DNA of 64,000 nt from Cryobacterium sp. PH31-O1 (lineage in GTDB: Bacteria > Actinomycetota > Actinomycetes > Actinomycetales > Microbacteriaceae): NCBI RefSeq assembly GCF_030063455.1, contig NZ_JASITB010000001.1:868001-932000 (forward strand), in the 5' to 3' direction. Below are positions 56,567-64,000 of this stretch, one piece after another (the stretch's first letter is position 1; every line of letters begins with the position of its first letter). The notes beneath the pieces were generated by a model. The model saw only the letters and a list, made by a program, of their open reading frames with translations. It was not told where the DNA came from and did no database searches. Both the position numbers and the translations under genes were made by a program.

Positions 56567-57970
56567 GTTGCCGGTACCGACGGGCTCGAGCCCGTGCTTG
56601 CGAGCATCCACGGCGTCGACCTCGCGCAGTGACACTCCCTTAGTCTCCTTGAGGGTGACAACGGCGACCACGGTGATGATGCAGGCGATCATGATGTAGA
56701 TCGCGACGGGAACCCAGGTGTTGTATTGCTGCAGGAGTGCGGCGGCGATGATCGGCGCCATCGATCCGGCCAGAATCGAGGTGACCTGGTAGCCGAGTGA
56801 TACACCCGAGTAGCGCATGCGGGTCGGGAACATCTCAGCCATGATCGCGGGCTGACCGGCGTACATCAGGGCGTGGAAGCAGAGCCCGACCGTGACGGCC
56901 AGAATGATGAGCACCGGGTTCAGGGTGTCGAACATCGGGAAGGCGAAGAACGCCCAGCTGGCACCGAGCACGGCACCGGCCAGATAGACGGGCTTGCGAC
57001 CAACCCGGTCGGACAGCCGGCCGACCTGCGGAATGACGATGAAGTGCACGACGTGGGCGATGAGCAGGGCAATCAGCAGCTGCCCGGTATCGTAGTCGTG
57101 CACCGTCTTGAGGTAGACGATCGTGAAGCTCACTATGATGTAGTAAAGAATATTTTCTGCGAAGCGCAGGCCCATCGCTCCGAGGATTCCCTTGGGGTAC
57201 TTCTTCACGACCTCGAGCACGCCGTAGTTGACGGCCTTCTCGGCCTCGACCTGCGCACGGGCCTCGAGGAAGATCGGCGCTTCGCTGACGTGCGTGCGGA
57301 TGTAGTAGCCGATCACGACGATGATCGCGGAGAGCCAGAACGCTACCCGCCAGCCCCAGCTAAGGAACTGTTCGGGCGGAAGGATCCAGGTCATGGTCAG
57401 CAGAACGACCGTGGCGAGCAGGTTGCCTACCGGAACGGCGGCCTGCGGCCAGCTCGACCAGAATCCGCGCGATGCGTTCGGGCTGTGCTCGGCGACGAGC
57501 AGAACGGCACCGCCCCATTCGCCACCGACGGCGAAGCCCTGAATGAAGCGGAGGGCCACGAGCAGGGCAGGCGCCCAATAGCCGATGGTGTCGAAGCCGG
57601 GCAGGCAGCCCATGAGGAAGGTGGCGGCGCCGACCATGATAATCGTCACCTGCAGCGTGTGCTTGCGGCCCAGTTTGTCACCGATCTGGCCGAACACTAT
57701 GCCACCGAGCGGGCGGGCGATGAACCCCACCGCATAGGTGAGGAAGGCGGCGATGATACCGTCCAGTTCGCTGCCGGCGTTCGGAAAGAAGACGGTGCCG
57801 AAGACCAGGCTTGCGGCGGTGGCGTAAAGGAAAAATTCGTACCACTCCACGACCGTTCCGACCATGGAAGCGGCGACGATCTTCTTGAGGCCGGATTTTT
57901 CATTTTCGCTACCGGCGGTGCGCGTGGCCTTACCGGAGTCGGCGGCCCCCACGCGTTGATTGACACTCAT
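56564..57970 (-). CDS. MFS transporter, metabolite:H+ symporter (MHS) family
   Basis: 468 aa, about 12 membrane helices. Family marks: VVEWYEFFLYATAASLVFG, RPLGGIVFGQIGDKLGRKHT, RFIQGFAVGGEWGGAVLLVA and GRLSDRVGRKPVYL. Proton symporter of the ShiA/ProP/KgtP type; beside 3-hydroxybutyrate dehydrogenase it may import hydroxybutyrate or a related acid. ATG 57970 has AAAGGAGACAG upstream. Divergent LysR gene likely regulates it. The stop lies in the tandem repeat. Confidence 0.9.
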   Translation of the reverse strand: MSVNQRVGAADSGKATRTAGSENEKSGLKKIVAASMVGTVVEWYEFFLYATAASLVFGTVFFPNAGSELDGIIAAFLTYAVGFIARPLGGIVFGQIGDKLGRKHTLQVTIIMVGAATFLMGCLPGFDTIGYWAPALLVALRFIQGFAVGGEWGGAVLLVAEHSPNASRGFWSSWPQAAVPVGNLLATVVLLTMTWILPPEQFLSWGWRVAFWLSAIIVVIGYYIRTHVSEAPIFLEARAQVEAEKAVNYGVLEVVKKYPKGILGAMGLRFAENILYYIIVSFTIVYLKTVHDYDTGQLLIALLIAHVVHFIVIPQVGRLSDRVGRKPVYLAGAVLGASWAFFAFPMFDTLNPVLIILAVTVGLCFHALMYAGQPAIMAEMFPTRMRYSGVSLGYQVTSILAGSMAPIIAAALLQQYNTWVPVAIYIMIACIITVVAVVTLKETKGVSLREVDAVDARKHGLEPVGTGN

Positions 57971-58129
57971 TGTCTGTCTCCTTTGTGTCGGCGATGACAC
58001 GTACTTGGCCTGAGGTTGTGCGGGAAGAAAATGATCGTCTTAACAAAAGCACGACTTGACTGAGTATTCACGCAGGACGGGCGGGCAACAAGAGCCAAAA
58101 CGACAGAGCTGATGTGCATAATTGCAGAT

Positions 58130-59065
58130 ATGAACTTTTCGCCGGCTGGCACCGCCCCCACCCCCGATGACCTGCTCATCTTTCTGGCCGTCGCCCGCAC
58201 CGGCCGGTTCACGACCGCGGCCCAGAGCCTGGGGCTCAACCACACCACCGTGTCCCGGCGCATCGCCGCCCTCGAGAAAGCCCTCGATGGTCGCCTGCTG
58301 GCCCGCGCCGTGGGCGGCTGGGAACTGACGGAACTCGGCTATCGCGCCCGCACCGCGGCGGAGGGAGTGGAAACCGCCGTCACCCTGCTGCGCGGTTCCG
58401 AGGCCGACGCCCAGCAGCTCTCCGGCGTCGTGCGAATGTCGGCAACCGACGGCTTCAGCGCCTACATCGCTGCCCCGGCCGTGGCCGCTCTGCAGCGGCA
58501 GCATCCGCTGTTGCGGGTGGAAATCGTTACCGTCACCCGGCGCGCCCTGCAGCACCGTTCGGGACTCGATATCGAAATCGTCGTGGGTGAGCCGCAGGTA
58601 CACCGGGCAGAGTCGATTCTGCTCGGCCATTACAACCTGGGCATGTATGCCTCCCGCCACTATCTGCAGTCTCACGGCACGCCGACCACGATTGCCGAGC
58701 TGACCGAGCATCCGCTCGTCTATTTCGTGGATTCCATGCTGCAGGTCGACGATCTCGACGCCCCGCGGCGCTTGGTGCCGCAGATGCGCGAGTCGCTCAG
58801 TTCCACCAACGTTTTCGTGCACGTGGAAGGCACCAGGGCCGGCGCCGGAGTCGGTTTTCTGCCCTGTTTCATGGCCGATCAGCACGCGGATCTGGTGCGT
58901 CTGCTGCCCCAGGAATTCCAGGAGCGGCTGGCGTATTGGATGGTCGTACGCAGCGAGTCGTTGCGGCTGCCGGCGGTGGCGGCGCTCGTCGCCGCCCTGC
59001 GCGCCCAAATGGAGTCGAATGCGGCAGCGCTGCTCGGCCACGGCCGATCCAGCCAAGTAGACTAG
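58130..59065 (+). CDS. LysR-family transcription regulator
   Basis: 311 aa. N-terminal winged HTH (LLIFLAVARTGRFTTAAQSL, NHTTVSRRIAALEKAL) and a periplasmic-binding-like effector domain. ATG 58130 is seven bases after CATAAT, so the mRNA may be leaderless; ATG 58112 would overlap the promoter. Divergent from the MHS transporter 160 bp away, the usual LysR-target layout. Confidence 0.88.
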   Translation: MNFSPAGTAPTPDDLLIFLAVARTGRFTTAAQSLGLNHTTVSRRIAALEKALDGRLLARAVGGWELTELGYRARTAAEGVETAVTLLRGSEADAQQLSGVVRMSATDGFSAYIAAPAVAALQRQHPLLRVEIVTVTRRALQHRSGLDIEIVVGEPQVHRAESILLGHYNLGMYASRHYLQSHGTPTTIAELTEHPLVYFVDSMLQVDDLDAPRRLVPQMRESLSSTNVFVHVEGTRAGAGVGFLPCFMADQHADLVRLLPQEFQERLAYWMVVRSESLRLPAVAALVAALRAQMESNAAALLGHGRSSQVD

Positions 59066-59075
59066 GACCACACCG

Positions 59076-59157
59076 GCGGGAGTGGTGGAATTGGCAGACA
59101 CGCAGGATTTAGGTTCCTGTGCTTTCGAGCGTGGGGGTTCAAGTCCCCTCTCCCGCA
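59076..59157 (+). tRNA. tRNA-Leu(TAG)
   Basis: 82 nt: acceptor gcgggag/ctcccgc, anticodon stem cagga/tcctg with loop tttaggt (anticodon TAG), a long variable arm (gctttcgagc) typical of Leu, T arm ggggg-ttcaagt-cccct. CCA not encoded. Confidence 0.95.
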
Positions 59158-59158
59158 C

Positions 59159-59857
59159 ATGGTCCCTCTGTCAGCACTCGACGGTCAATTGAACGACGTT
59201 CTCTCGCAAACGGGCGCCGTTGTGTTCTACCTGCTCATTTGGGGTCTGGTCTTCGCCGGCACGGCACTCTTTCTGGGCGTGTTCATTCCGTTCATCACCG
59301 GCGACTCGCTATTGTTCGGTTCCGGCCTCGTCGCCGCCTCGACCGGAAACATCAATATCGTAATCCTGGTGATCGGCACCGGCATCGCTGCGTTCCTCGG
59401 CGATCAGGTCGGTTTTCTGCTCGGCCGGCACTACGGTCGTGGCTATCTGGAACGGCACGGCGGCCGACGCACCCAGGCCGCGATCATCAAAACCGAGTCG
59501 TTTTATCGCAAATTCGGCTGGTGGTCGGTGGTCATCGCCCGGTTCATGCCCTGGGCCCGGGTGTTCGTTCCCGTCGTCGCCGGCGTCGGCCGCATGAACT
59601 ACTACAAATTCCTTTCGAGCAACCTGCTCGGTGCACTGTCTTGGGGCGTCGGGCTCACCCTGACCGGCTACTTCGCGGCGACGATCCCCGGCGTCAAAAG
59701 TGCGGCCTATGTCATCGCGGGAGTGCTTATCACCGCCTCGATCGTTGTCGGGTTTCGCACCTGGCGCATCGACCGCGCGCAGCGTAGAGCGGATGCCGCG
59801 AGCTGCGACCACGCGCGCCTCCCCGACCCCCTGAACACCCCGACTCCGGGGGCGTGA
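59159..59857 (+). CDS. DedA-family membrane protein
   Basis: 232 aa of the DedA/SNARE-associated family of membrane lipid or drug transport proteins. ALFLGVFIPFITGDSLLFGS, the family core FYRKFGWWSVVIARFMPWARV and VPVVAGVGRMNYYKFLSSN. It starts one base after the tRNA-Leu, so its promoter must lie within or before the tRNA, or a later start (TTG 59188) is used. A paralogue follows. Confidence 0.85.
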   Translation: MVPLSALDGQLNDVLSQTGAVVFYLLIWGLVFAGTALFLGVFIPFITGDSLLFGSGLVAASTGNINIVILVIGTGIAAFLGDQVGFLLGRHYGRGYLERHGGRRTQAAIIKTESFYRKFGWWSVVIARFMPWARVFVPVVAGVGRMNYYKFLSSNLLGALSWGVGLTLTGYFAATIPGVKSAAYVIAGVLITASIVVGFRTWRIDRAQRRADAASCDHARLPDPLNTPTPGA

Positions 59858-59953
59858 CGACCGGCACTTTCTCACGATTAGGCGATACCCTGTGTTTCGT
59901 CACCCGCCTGCGCAACCCGATCGTCTGCCCACACGCCAACAGGAGTTGTCCAC

Positions 59954-60691
59954 GTGATTCACACCGCCTTGATTCCCTGGCTCGACCCGACCCAGATCAT
60001 TGAAGCGGCCGGCCCGTGGGCGCTGCTTGTCGTCTGCGCGATCGTCTTCGCCGAGACCGGTCTGCTCGTGGGGTTTCTTCTGCCCGGAGACACCCTGCTG
60101 GTCATCACCGGCCTGCTGGCCTTTCCCGCCGCCGGCGTCATCCAGATCGATATCTGGTGGGTCGCCCTGGCGATCGGTTTTGCCGCGTTCCTCGGCGGTG
60201 AAGCCGGCTATCTGATCGGGCATAAATTCGGTCCGCGCGTCTTCGAGCGCAAGGAATCCGGCTTGTTCAGCATCAAGAACGTCGACCGTACCAATGCGTT
60301 CTTCGTGCGCTTCGGCGGTGTCGCTGTCATCGTCGCCCGGTTCGTGCCGATCGTGCGTACGTTTGCACCGGTCGCCGCCGGTGTCGGCCACATGGACTAT
60401 CGCAAGTACACCCTGTACAACCTGATCGGCGCCCTGCTCTGGGGTGCCGGACTGACCTTTACCGGATATTTCCTCGGCTATATTCCGCCGGTGGCCGATT
60501 TCGTCACGACCTACATCGACCTCATCTTGCTGGGTGCGGTCGTCGTCACGCTCATTCCCACGGTGTACCACTACGTAATGTCGGTCGTGAGGGCTCGCCG
60601 AGTGCGCCAGCTCCCGACCACCGCGACGGGTAGCCACCTGCTCGACCCGCAGACGTTCAAAACCAACCATGACGGGCGTCACGAGGCCTGA
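59954..60691 (+). CDS. DedA-family membrane protein (tandem paralogue)
   Basis: 245 aa. ETGLLVGFLLPGDTLLVITG, then FVRFGGVAVIVARFVPIVRT and FAPVAAGVGHMDYRKYTLYN, the conserved DedA motifs. It resembles the previous gene, so a tandem duplication. GTG start with AGGAG upstream. A longer basic C-terminal tail. Confidence 0.88.
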   Translation: MIHTALIPWLDPTQIIEAAGPWALLVVCAIVFAETGLLVGFLLPGDTLLVITGLLAFPAAGVIQIDIWWVALAIGFAAFLGGEAGYLIGHKFGPRVFERKESGLFSIKNVDRTNAFFVRFGGVAVIVARFVPIVRTFAPVAAGVGHMDYRKYTLYNLIGALLWGAGLTFTGYFLGYIPPVADFVTTYIDLILLGAVVVTLIPTVYHYVMSVVRARRVRQLPTTATGSHLLDPQTFKTNHDGRHEA

Positions 60692-60712
60692 GCAGATTAG
60701 CCTCCGAATTAG

Positions 60713-61621
60713 TCAGCGGTGCTGGTGGTCTTCGTGTTCCGCGTGCTCAGCCGGTTCCAGCTGAAAGGTGGAGTGCGCGACGTCGAAGTGCACGGCGAGG
60801 CACCCGGACAGCTCGTCGAGCAGGGCGTCGGTGCCAGCGGCGAGCACGGCCGGCTCGACGACGATGTGCGCGGTGAACACGTGGGCACCGCTCGTCATGG
60901 CCCAAACGTGCACGTCGTGCACGGCGACGACCCCGGCGGTACCGAGCAGGTGACGCCGAATTTCACTCACGTCGGTGTCGGCCGGCGTGGACTGGCCGAA
61001 CACCCGCACGACGTCGCGCAGCAGAACGTAGGCGCGCGGCACGATCATGCCGGCGATGACGAGCGAGGCGAGGGCATCCGCTTGGGCGAAGCCGGTCGTC
61101 AGAATGATGATGGAGGCGACGATAACGGCGACCGACCCCAAGGCGTCGCCGAGCACCTCGAGGTATGCCCCGCGCATGTTGATCGACCCGGCGGCGGCGG
61201 GGCGGAGCAGTACCATCGCGGCCAGGTTGGCGACCAGACCGATGACGGCGACAACGAGCATCGGGGTGCCGAGCACCTCGGTGTCACTCGGACTGATCAG
61301 TCGAGTGATCGCTGCGACCGAGACCACACCGGCCACGACGATGAGGATCAACCCGTTAATGAGGGCACCGAACACCTCGGCGCGTTGAAAGCCGAAGGTC
61401 GCCCGGTCGGTGGCCGGCCGCGCCGCCACCATCGTCGCGGTCAACGCCACGATCAACCCCAACAGATCGGACAGCATGTGCCCGGCATCGGCGAGCAGGG
61501 CGAGCGAGCCGGTGAGCCAGGCTCCGATCACTTCGAGCAGCAGTACCGCTGCCACGATGCCGATGGCGATCGACAATCGCCTCCGGTTCGATCCGGTGCC
61601 GTGCGCGTGATCGTGGCCCAT
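60713..61621 (-). CDS. Cation diffusion facilitator (CzcD-like)
   Basis: 302 aa zinc/cobalt/cadmium efflux protein with six membrane helices and a cytosolic domain. His-rich N-terminus (MGHDHAHG), ADAGHMLSDLLGLIVALTAT with the metal-site HxxxD, then GDALGSVAVIVASIIILTTG, and a C-terminal His-rich end (EHAEHEDHQHR). Confidence 0.9.
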   Translation of the reverse strand: MGHDHAHGTGSNRRRLSIAIGIVAAVLLLEVIGAWLTGSLALLADAGHMLSDLLGLIVALTATMVAARPATDRATFGFQRAEVFGALINGLILIVVAGVVSVAAITRLISPSDTEVLGTPMLVVAVIGLVANLAAMVLLRPAAAGSINMRGAYLEVLGDALGSVAVIVASIIILTTGFAQADALASLVIAGMIVPRAYVLLRDVVRVFGQSTPADTDVSEIRRHLLGTAGVVAVHDVHVWAMTSGAHVFTAHIVVEPAVLAAGTDALLDELSGCLAVHFDVAHSTFQLEPAEHAEHEDHQHR

Positions 61622-61702
61622 GACTTAAGGTTAGGGGTGTGCCGAGCCACTCGCCAGCCGAGCGGCTAGTTGGGAATGAGTGCCGTTCTCAGCATTTGGT
61701 GG

Positions 61703-62293
61703 CTACGCGCCGAGCACCTCGCGCAGCACCGGCACGAGGCCCTCGAAGGCGATCGCCCGATGGCTGACCTGGTTCTTGACGTGCGCCGAGAGCTCGCCTG
61801 CCGAAATCGCGTAGCCCTCAGGCAGAAAGATCGGGTCGTAGCCGAAGCCGTTGGCGCCGGCCGGTTCGAACAGAAGCTGCCCCGCCCATTCACCGGTCAC
61901 GGCCCGCTCGGTGCCGTCGGGCAGGGCGAGCGCCGCGACGCAGGTGAAGTGGGCGTCGCGGTGTTCCTCTGACACGTCGCTGAGCTGCCAGAGCAGCAGG
62001 CGCAAGTTCTCGCCGGCATCTTTGGCCGGGCCCGACCAGCGCGCCGAGAAGATGCCGGGCGCCCCGCCGAGGATGTCAACGCAGATGCCCGAGTCGTCGG
62101 CGATCGCCGGCAGCCCGGTGTGGGCCGCGGCGGCGCGCGCCTTGATCAGGGCATTCTCGGTGAAACTGATGCCATCCTCGACCGGTTCGGGTCCGTCATA
62201 GGCGAGCACCTCGACACCGGGAAGTTGGGGAGCCAGGATGCGCCGCAATTCCTCGACCTTGTGGGCGTTGTGCGTAGCAAGAACGATCTGCAC
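61703..62293 (-). CDS. rdgB: Non-canonical purine NTP pyrophosphatase (RdgB/HAM1)
   Basis: 196 aa that hydrolyses ITP, dITP and XTP to keep them out of nucleic acids. Start IVLATHNAHKVEELRRIL, SFTENALIKARAAAAHTGLP, ADDSGICVDILGGAPGIFSA and FGYDPIFLPEG are diagnostic. Three bases after rph, in the murI-rph-rdgB block. Confidence 0.95.
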   Translation of the reverse strand: MQIVLATHNAHKVEELRRILAPQLPGVEVLAYDGPEPVEDGISFTENALIKARAAAAHTGLPAIADDSGICVDILGGAPGIFSARWSGPAKDAGENLRLLLWQLSDVSEEHRDAHFTCVAALALPDGTERAVTGEWAGQLLFEPAGANGFGYDPIFLPEGYAISAGELSAHVKNQVSHRAIAFEGLVPVLREVLGA

Positions 62294-62296
62294 GTC

Positions 62297-63031
62297 TCAG
62301 CGCTCCAAAGCGCTGGTCTGAAACTCGGTCAGGGTGATGGCGCCCTTCAGCGCAAGGTCGAGCAATGTGTCCAACTCGCTGCGATCGAACGGTGCAGCTT
62401 CGGCGGTGCCCTGCACCTCCACGAACTTGCCGCGCCCCGTGACGACGACGTTCATGTCGGTGTCGGCGCGTACGTCTTCGGTATAGGCGAGGTCGAGCAT
62501 CGGAACCCCGCCGATGATCCCGACGGAGACAGCCGACACGCTGTCGAGGAGCGGCTGCGCCTTCTGCGAGATGAATTTCTTGGTACGTCCCCATTCGAGG
62601 GCGTCGGCGAGGGCAACATACGCGCCGGTGATGGCCGCGGTGCGGGTGCCGCCGTCGGCCTGCAGCACGTCGCAGTCGAGCACGAGCGTGTTCTCGCCGA
62701 GCGCCTTCATGTCGACGACCGCGCGCAGGCTGCGGCCGATCAGGCGGCTGATCTCGTGGGTGCGGCCGCCGATCTTGCCCTTGACCGATTCGCGGTCCAT
62801 TCTGCTGTTGGTCGAACGCGGCAGCATCGAGTATTCGGCGGTGACCCAGCCCTTGCCCTTACCGCTCATCCAGCGCGGAACGCCGTTGGTGAACGACGCC
62901 GTGCAGAGCACCTTGGTGCGGCCGTAGGAGATCAACGCCGAGCCCTCGGCCTGGTCACTCCAGCCGCGCTCGATGGTGATCGGGCGCAGTTCGTCGTTGG
63001 TGCGCCCATCGGCGCGCAGGTTCTCGGTCAC
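62297..63031 (-). CDS. rph: Ribonuclease PH
   Basis: 244 aa phosphorolytic 3' exonuclease that trims tRNA ends. [59 protein letters not shown] and [21 protein letters not shown] start with AGGAG. Confidence 0.95.
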   Translation of the reverse strand: MTENLRADGRTNDELRPITIERGWSDQAEGSALISYGRTKVLCTASFTNGVPRWMSGKGKGWVTAEYSMLPRSTNSRMDRESVKGKIGGRTHEISRLIGRSLRAVVDMKALGENTLVLDCDVLQADGGTRTAAITGAYVALADALEWGRTKKFISQKAQPLLDSVSAVSVGIIGGVPMLDLAYTEDVRADTDMNVVVTGRGKFVEVQGTAEAAPFDRSELDTLLDLALKGAITLTEFQTSALER

Positions 63032-63040
63032 GGTGTACTC

Positions 63041-63898
63041 CTAGTGGTTCGGGTGCAGCGGGGAAAAGGTGGGCGTTGCGAGCGCGCTGAGGTTGAGGGT
63101 GCCGGTCTCGATCAGGTCGACACGGCTGACCTCTGGTCCGATCAGGCGGTGGGCGAGGGCGAGAAAATCGTCGGCACTGTCGCCGGTGGCCTCGTAACGG
63201 TAAATGGGCGGTGTCGTACGGGCGCGCTCCAGGCCCTGGCTTACCAGCACCCGGTAGACGTCGTTGGCGGTTTCGGTGTCGCTGGAGACCAGGGTGACGC
63301 CTTCTCCCATGACATAGGAGATGGCGCCGCGCAGAAACGGATAGTGAGTGCAGCCGAGAACGAGGGTGTCGACCTCGGCGGCGCGCAGCGGTGCCAGGTA
63401 TTCTTCGGCGACCGCGAGCACTTCGGCGCCGGTCGTGACGCCGGCCTCAACGAACTCGACGAAACGTGGGCAGGCTTTGCTGAACAGGGCAATCTGGGGC
63501 GCGGCGGCGAAGGCGTCGTTGTAGGCACGGGAGTTGACGGTGCCGAGGGTGCCGATGACGCCCACACGCTGGTTGCGGGTGGTGGACACAGCGCGTCGCA
63601 CGGCCGGCTGGATCACTTCGATCACGGGTACGCTGTATCGTTCCCTGGCATCCCGCAACATGGCCGCTGACGCCGTGTTGCACGCGATGACGAGCATTTT
63701 CACGTCTTGCGCCACGAGATCATCGAGCACATCGAGGGCGAATCCACGCACGTCGGCGATCTTCTTCGGTCCGTACGGCGAGTGGGCCGTGTCACCGATG
63801 TACAGAATGGATTCGTTGGGCAGCTGGTCCTTGATCGCCCGGGCGACGGTCAGGCCGCCCACTCCGGAATCAAAAATACCAATCGGTGCATCCGTCAC
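63041..63898 (-). CDS. murI: Glutamate racemase
   Basis: 285 aa, makes D-glutamate for peptidoglycan. [20 protein letters not shown] with the catalytic region, [16 protein letters not shown] (first catalytic Cys), and [13 protein letters not shown] (second Cys). GTG 63898 chosen, since upstream codons have no ribosome binding site and the protein begins close to GIFDSG as in the family. Confidence 0.95.
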   Translation of the reverse strand: MTDAPIGIFDSGVGGLTVARAIKDQLPNESILYIGDTAHSPYGPKKIADVRGFALDVLDDLVAQDVKMLVIACNTASAAMLRDARERYSVPVIEVIQPAVRRAVSTTRNQRVGVIGTLGTVNSRAYNDAFAAAPQIALFSKACPRFVEFVEAGVTTGAEVLAVAEEYLAPLRAAEVDTLVLGCTHYPFLRGAISYVMGEGVTLVSSDTETANDVYRVLVSQGLERARTTPPIYRYEATGDSADDFLALAHRLIGPEVSRVDLIETGTLNLSALATPTFSPLHPNH

Positions 63899-63939
63899 GG
63901 ATATCAAGCCTAGCCCGCCAAGCGGATAAGCTGTGCCGG

Positions 63940-64000
63940 GTGACCCCGTCCCCCGCTTTCTTTGTGCCGGTGCCCCGCGGCACGGCCGCACGCACGCCAG
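63940..64000 (+). CDS. Possible start of a divergent gene (cut by window end)
   Basis: GTG at 63940 opens a frame reading [19 protein letters not shown] to the window edge, divergent from murI. The wording resembles starts of thioesterase-type proteins, but 20 codons are too few to decide. Confidence 0.3.
   Translation, partial: MTPSPAFFVPVPRGTAARTP

Noticed and set aside
58040-59158. 372-codon reverse frame
   Set aside because: Antisense to the LysR gene and tRNA-Leu; composition is that of a shadow frame.
62120-63670. 516-codon open frame on the plus strand
   Set aside because: It lies opposite rdgB, rph and murI, which are unmistakable; high-GC antisense shadow.

Overview
The window comes from a high-GC actinobacterium, probably a member of the Microbacteriaceae. 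That assignment rests on codon and GC character, many GTG starts, a murI-rph-rdgB block and a WhiB-type regulator. Almost all of it is one apparently complete temperate siphovirus prophage of about 54.4 kb (548..54952), inserted by a large serine integrase into a tad pilus ATPase gene (cpaF/tadA) on the minus strand. The two gene halves flank the prophage (1..553 and 54953..55406). A shared 6-bp core (548..553 and 54953..54958) rejoins them exactly in frame, giving the CpaF consensus ...VIPD-ITRKYWAVN.... The insertion site and both junctions are therefore readable to the base.

Left arm of the prophage: integrase and a small HTH protein (minus strand), then a divergent CI/Cro-like switch (2569..3133) whose promoters and operators are nearly mirror images and whose start codons lie inside operators. 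Next come a tRNA-like gene, a reverse-strand moron, an antirepressor and a run of tightly overlapping rightward early genes. These hold a recombination module (RecF/SMC-like ATPase, YqaJ exonuclease, RecT-like annealing protein, RuvC-like resolvase), a DUF2303 protein, a replication protein with a candidate internal origin, SSB, WhiB, an N6-methylase-like protein, a cytosine-5 methyltransferase, several HNH endonucleases and many small hypotheticals.

Right arm: terminase, SPP1-like portal, scaffold, P22-like coat protein, minor head proteins, head-tail connectors, major tail protein, frameshifted tail chaperone, tape measure, tail-tip proteins, an M23-like protein and a long Ala-rich repeat fibre. 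A lysogenic-conversion and lysis zone follows: lipoprotein with a ribbon-helix-helix repressor, holin-like proteins, a RelA/SpoT-domain protein with a small partner, a Tat-secreted M23 peptidase and a small membrane protein.

Reverse-strand genes scattered through the prophage share a promoter layout, a -10 box of type TANNNT six to eight bases before the start codon, that predicts leaderless mRNAs made in the lysogen. The most interesting system is the RelA/SpoT-domain gene with its abutting partner (52200..53193), a candidate toxSAS/PhRel/CapRel-type superinfection-exclusion module.

Right of the prophage lie ordinary host genes: 3-hydroxybutyrate dehydrogenase, an MHS-family transporter with a LysR regulator opposite, tRNA-Leu, two DedA-family proteins, a cation-diffusion facilitator, and rdgB, rph and murI.
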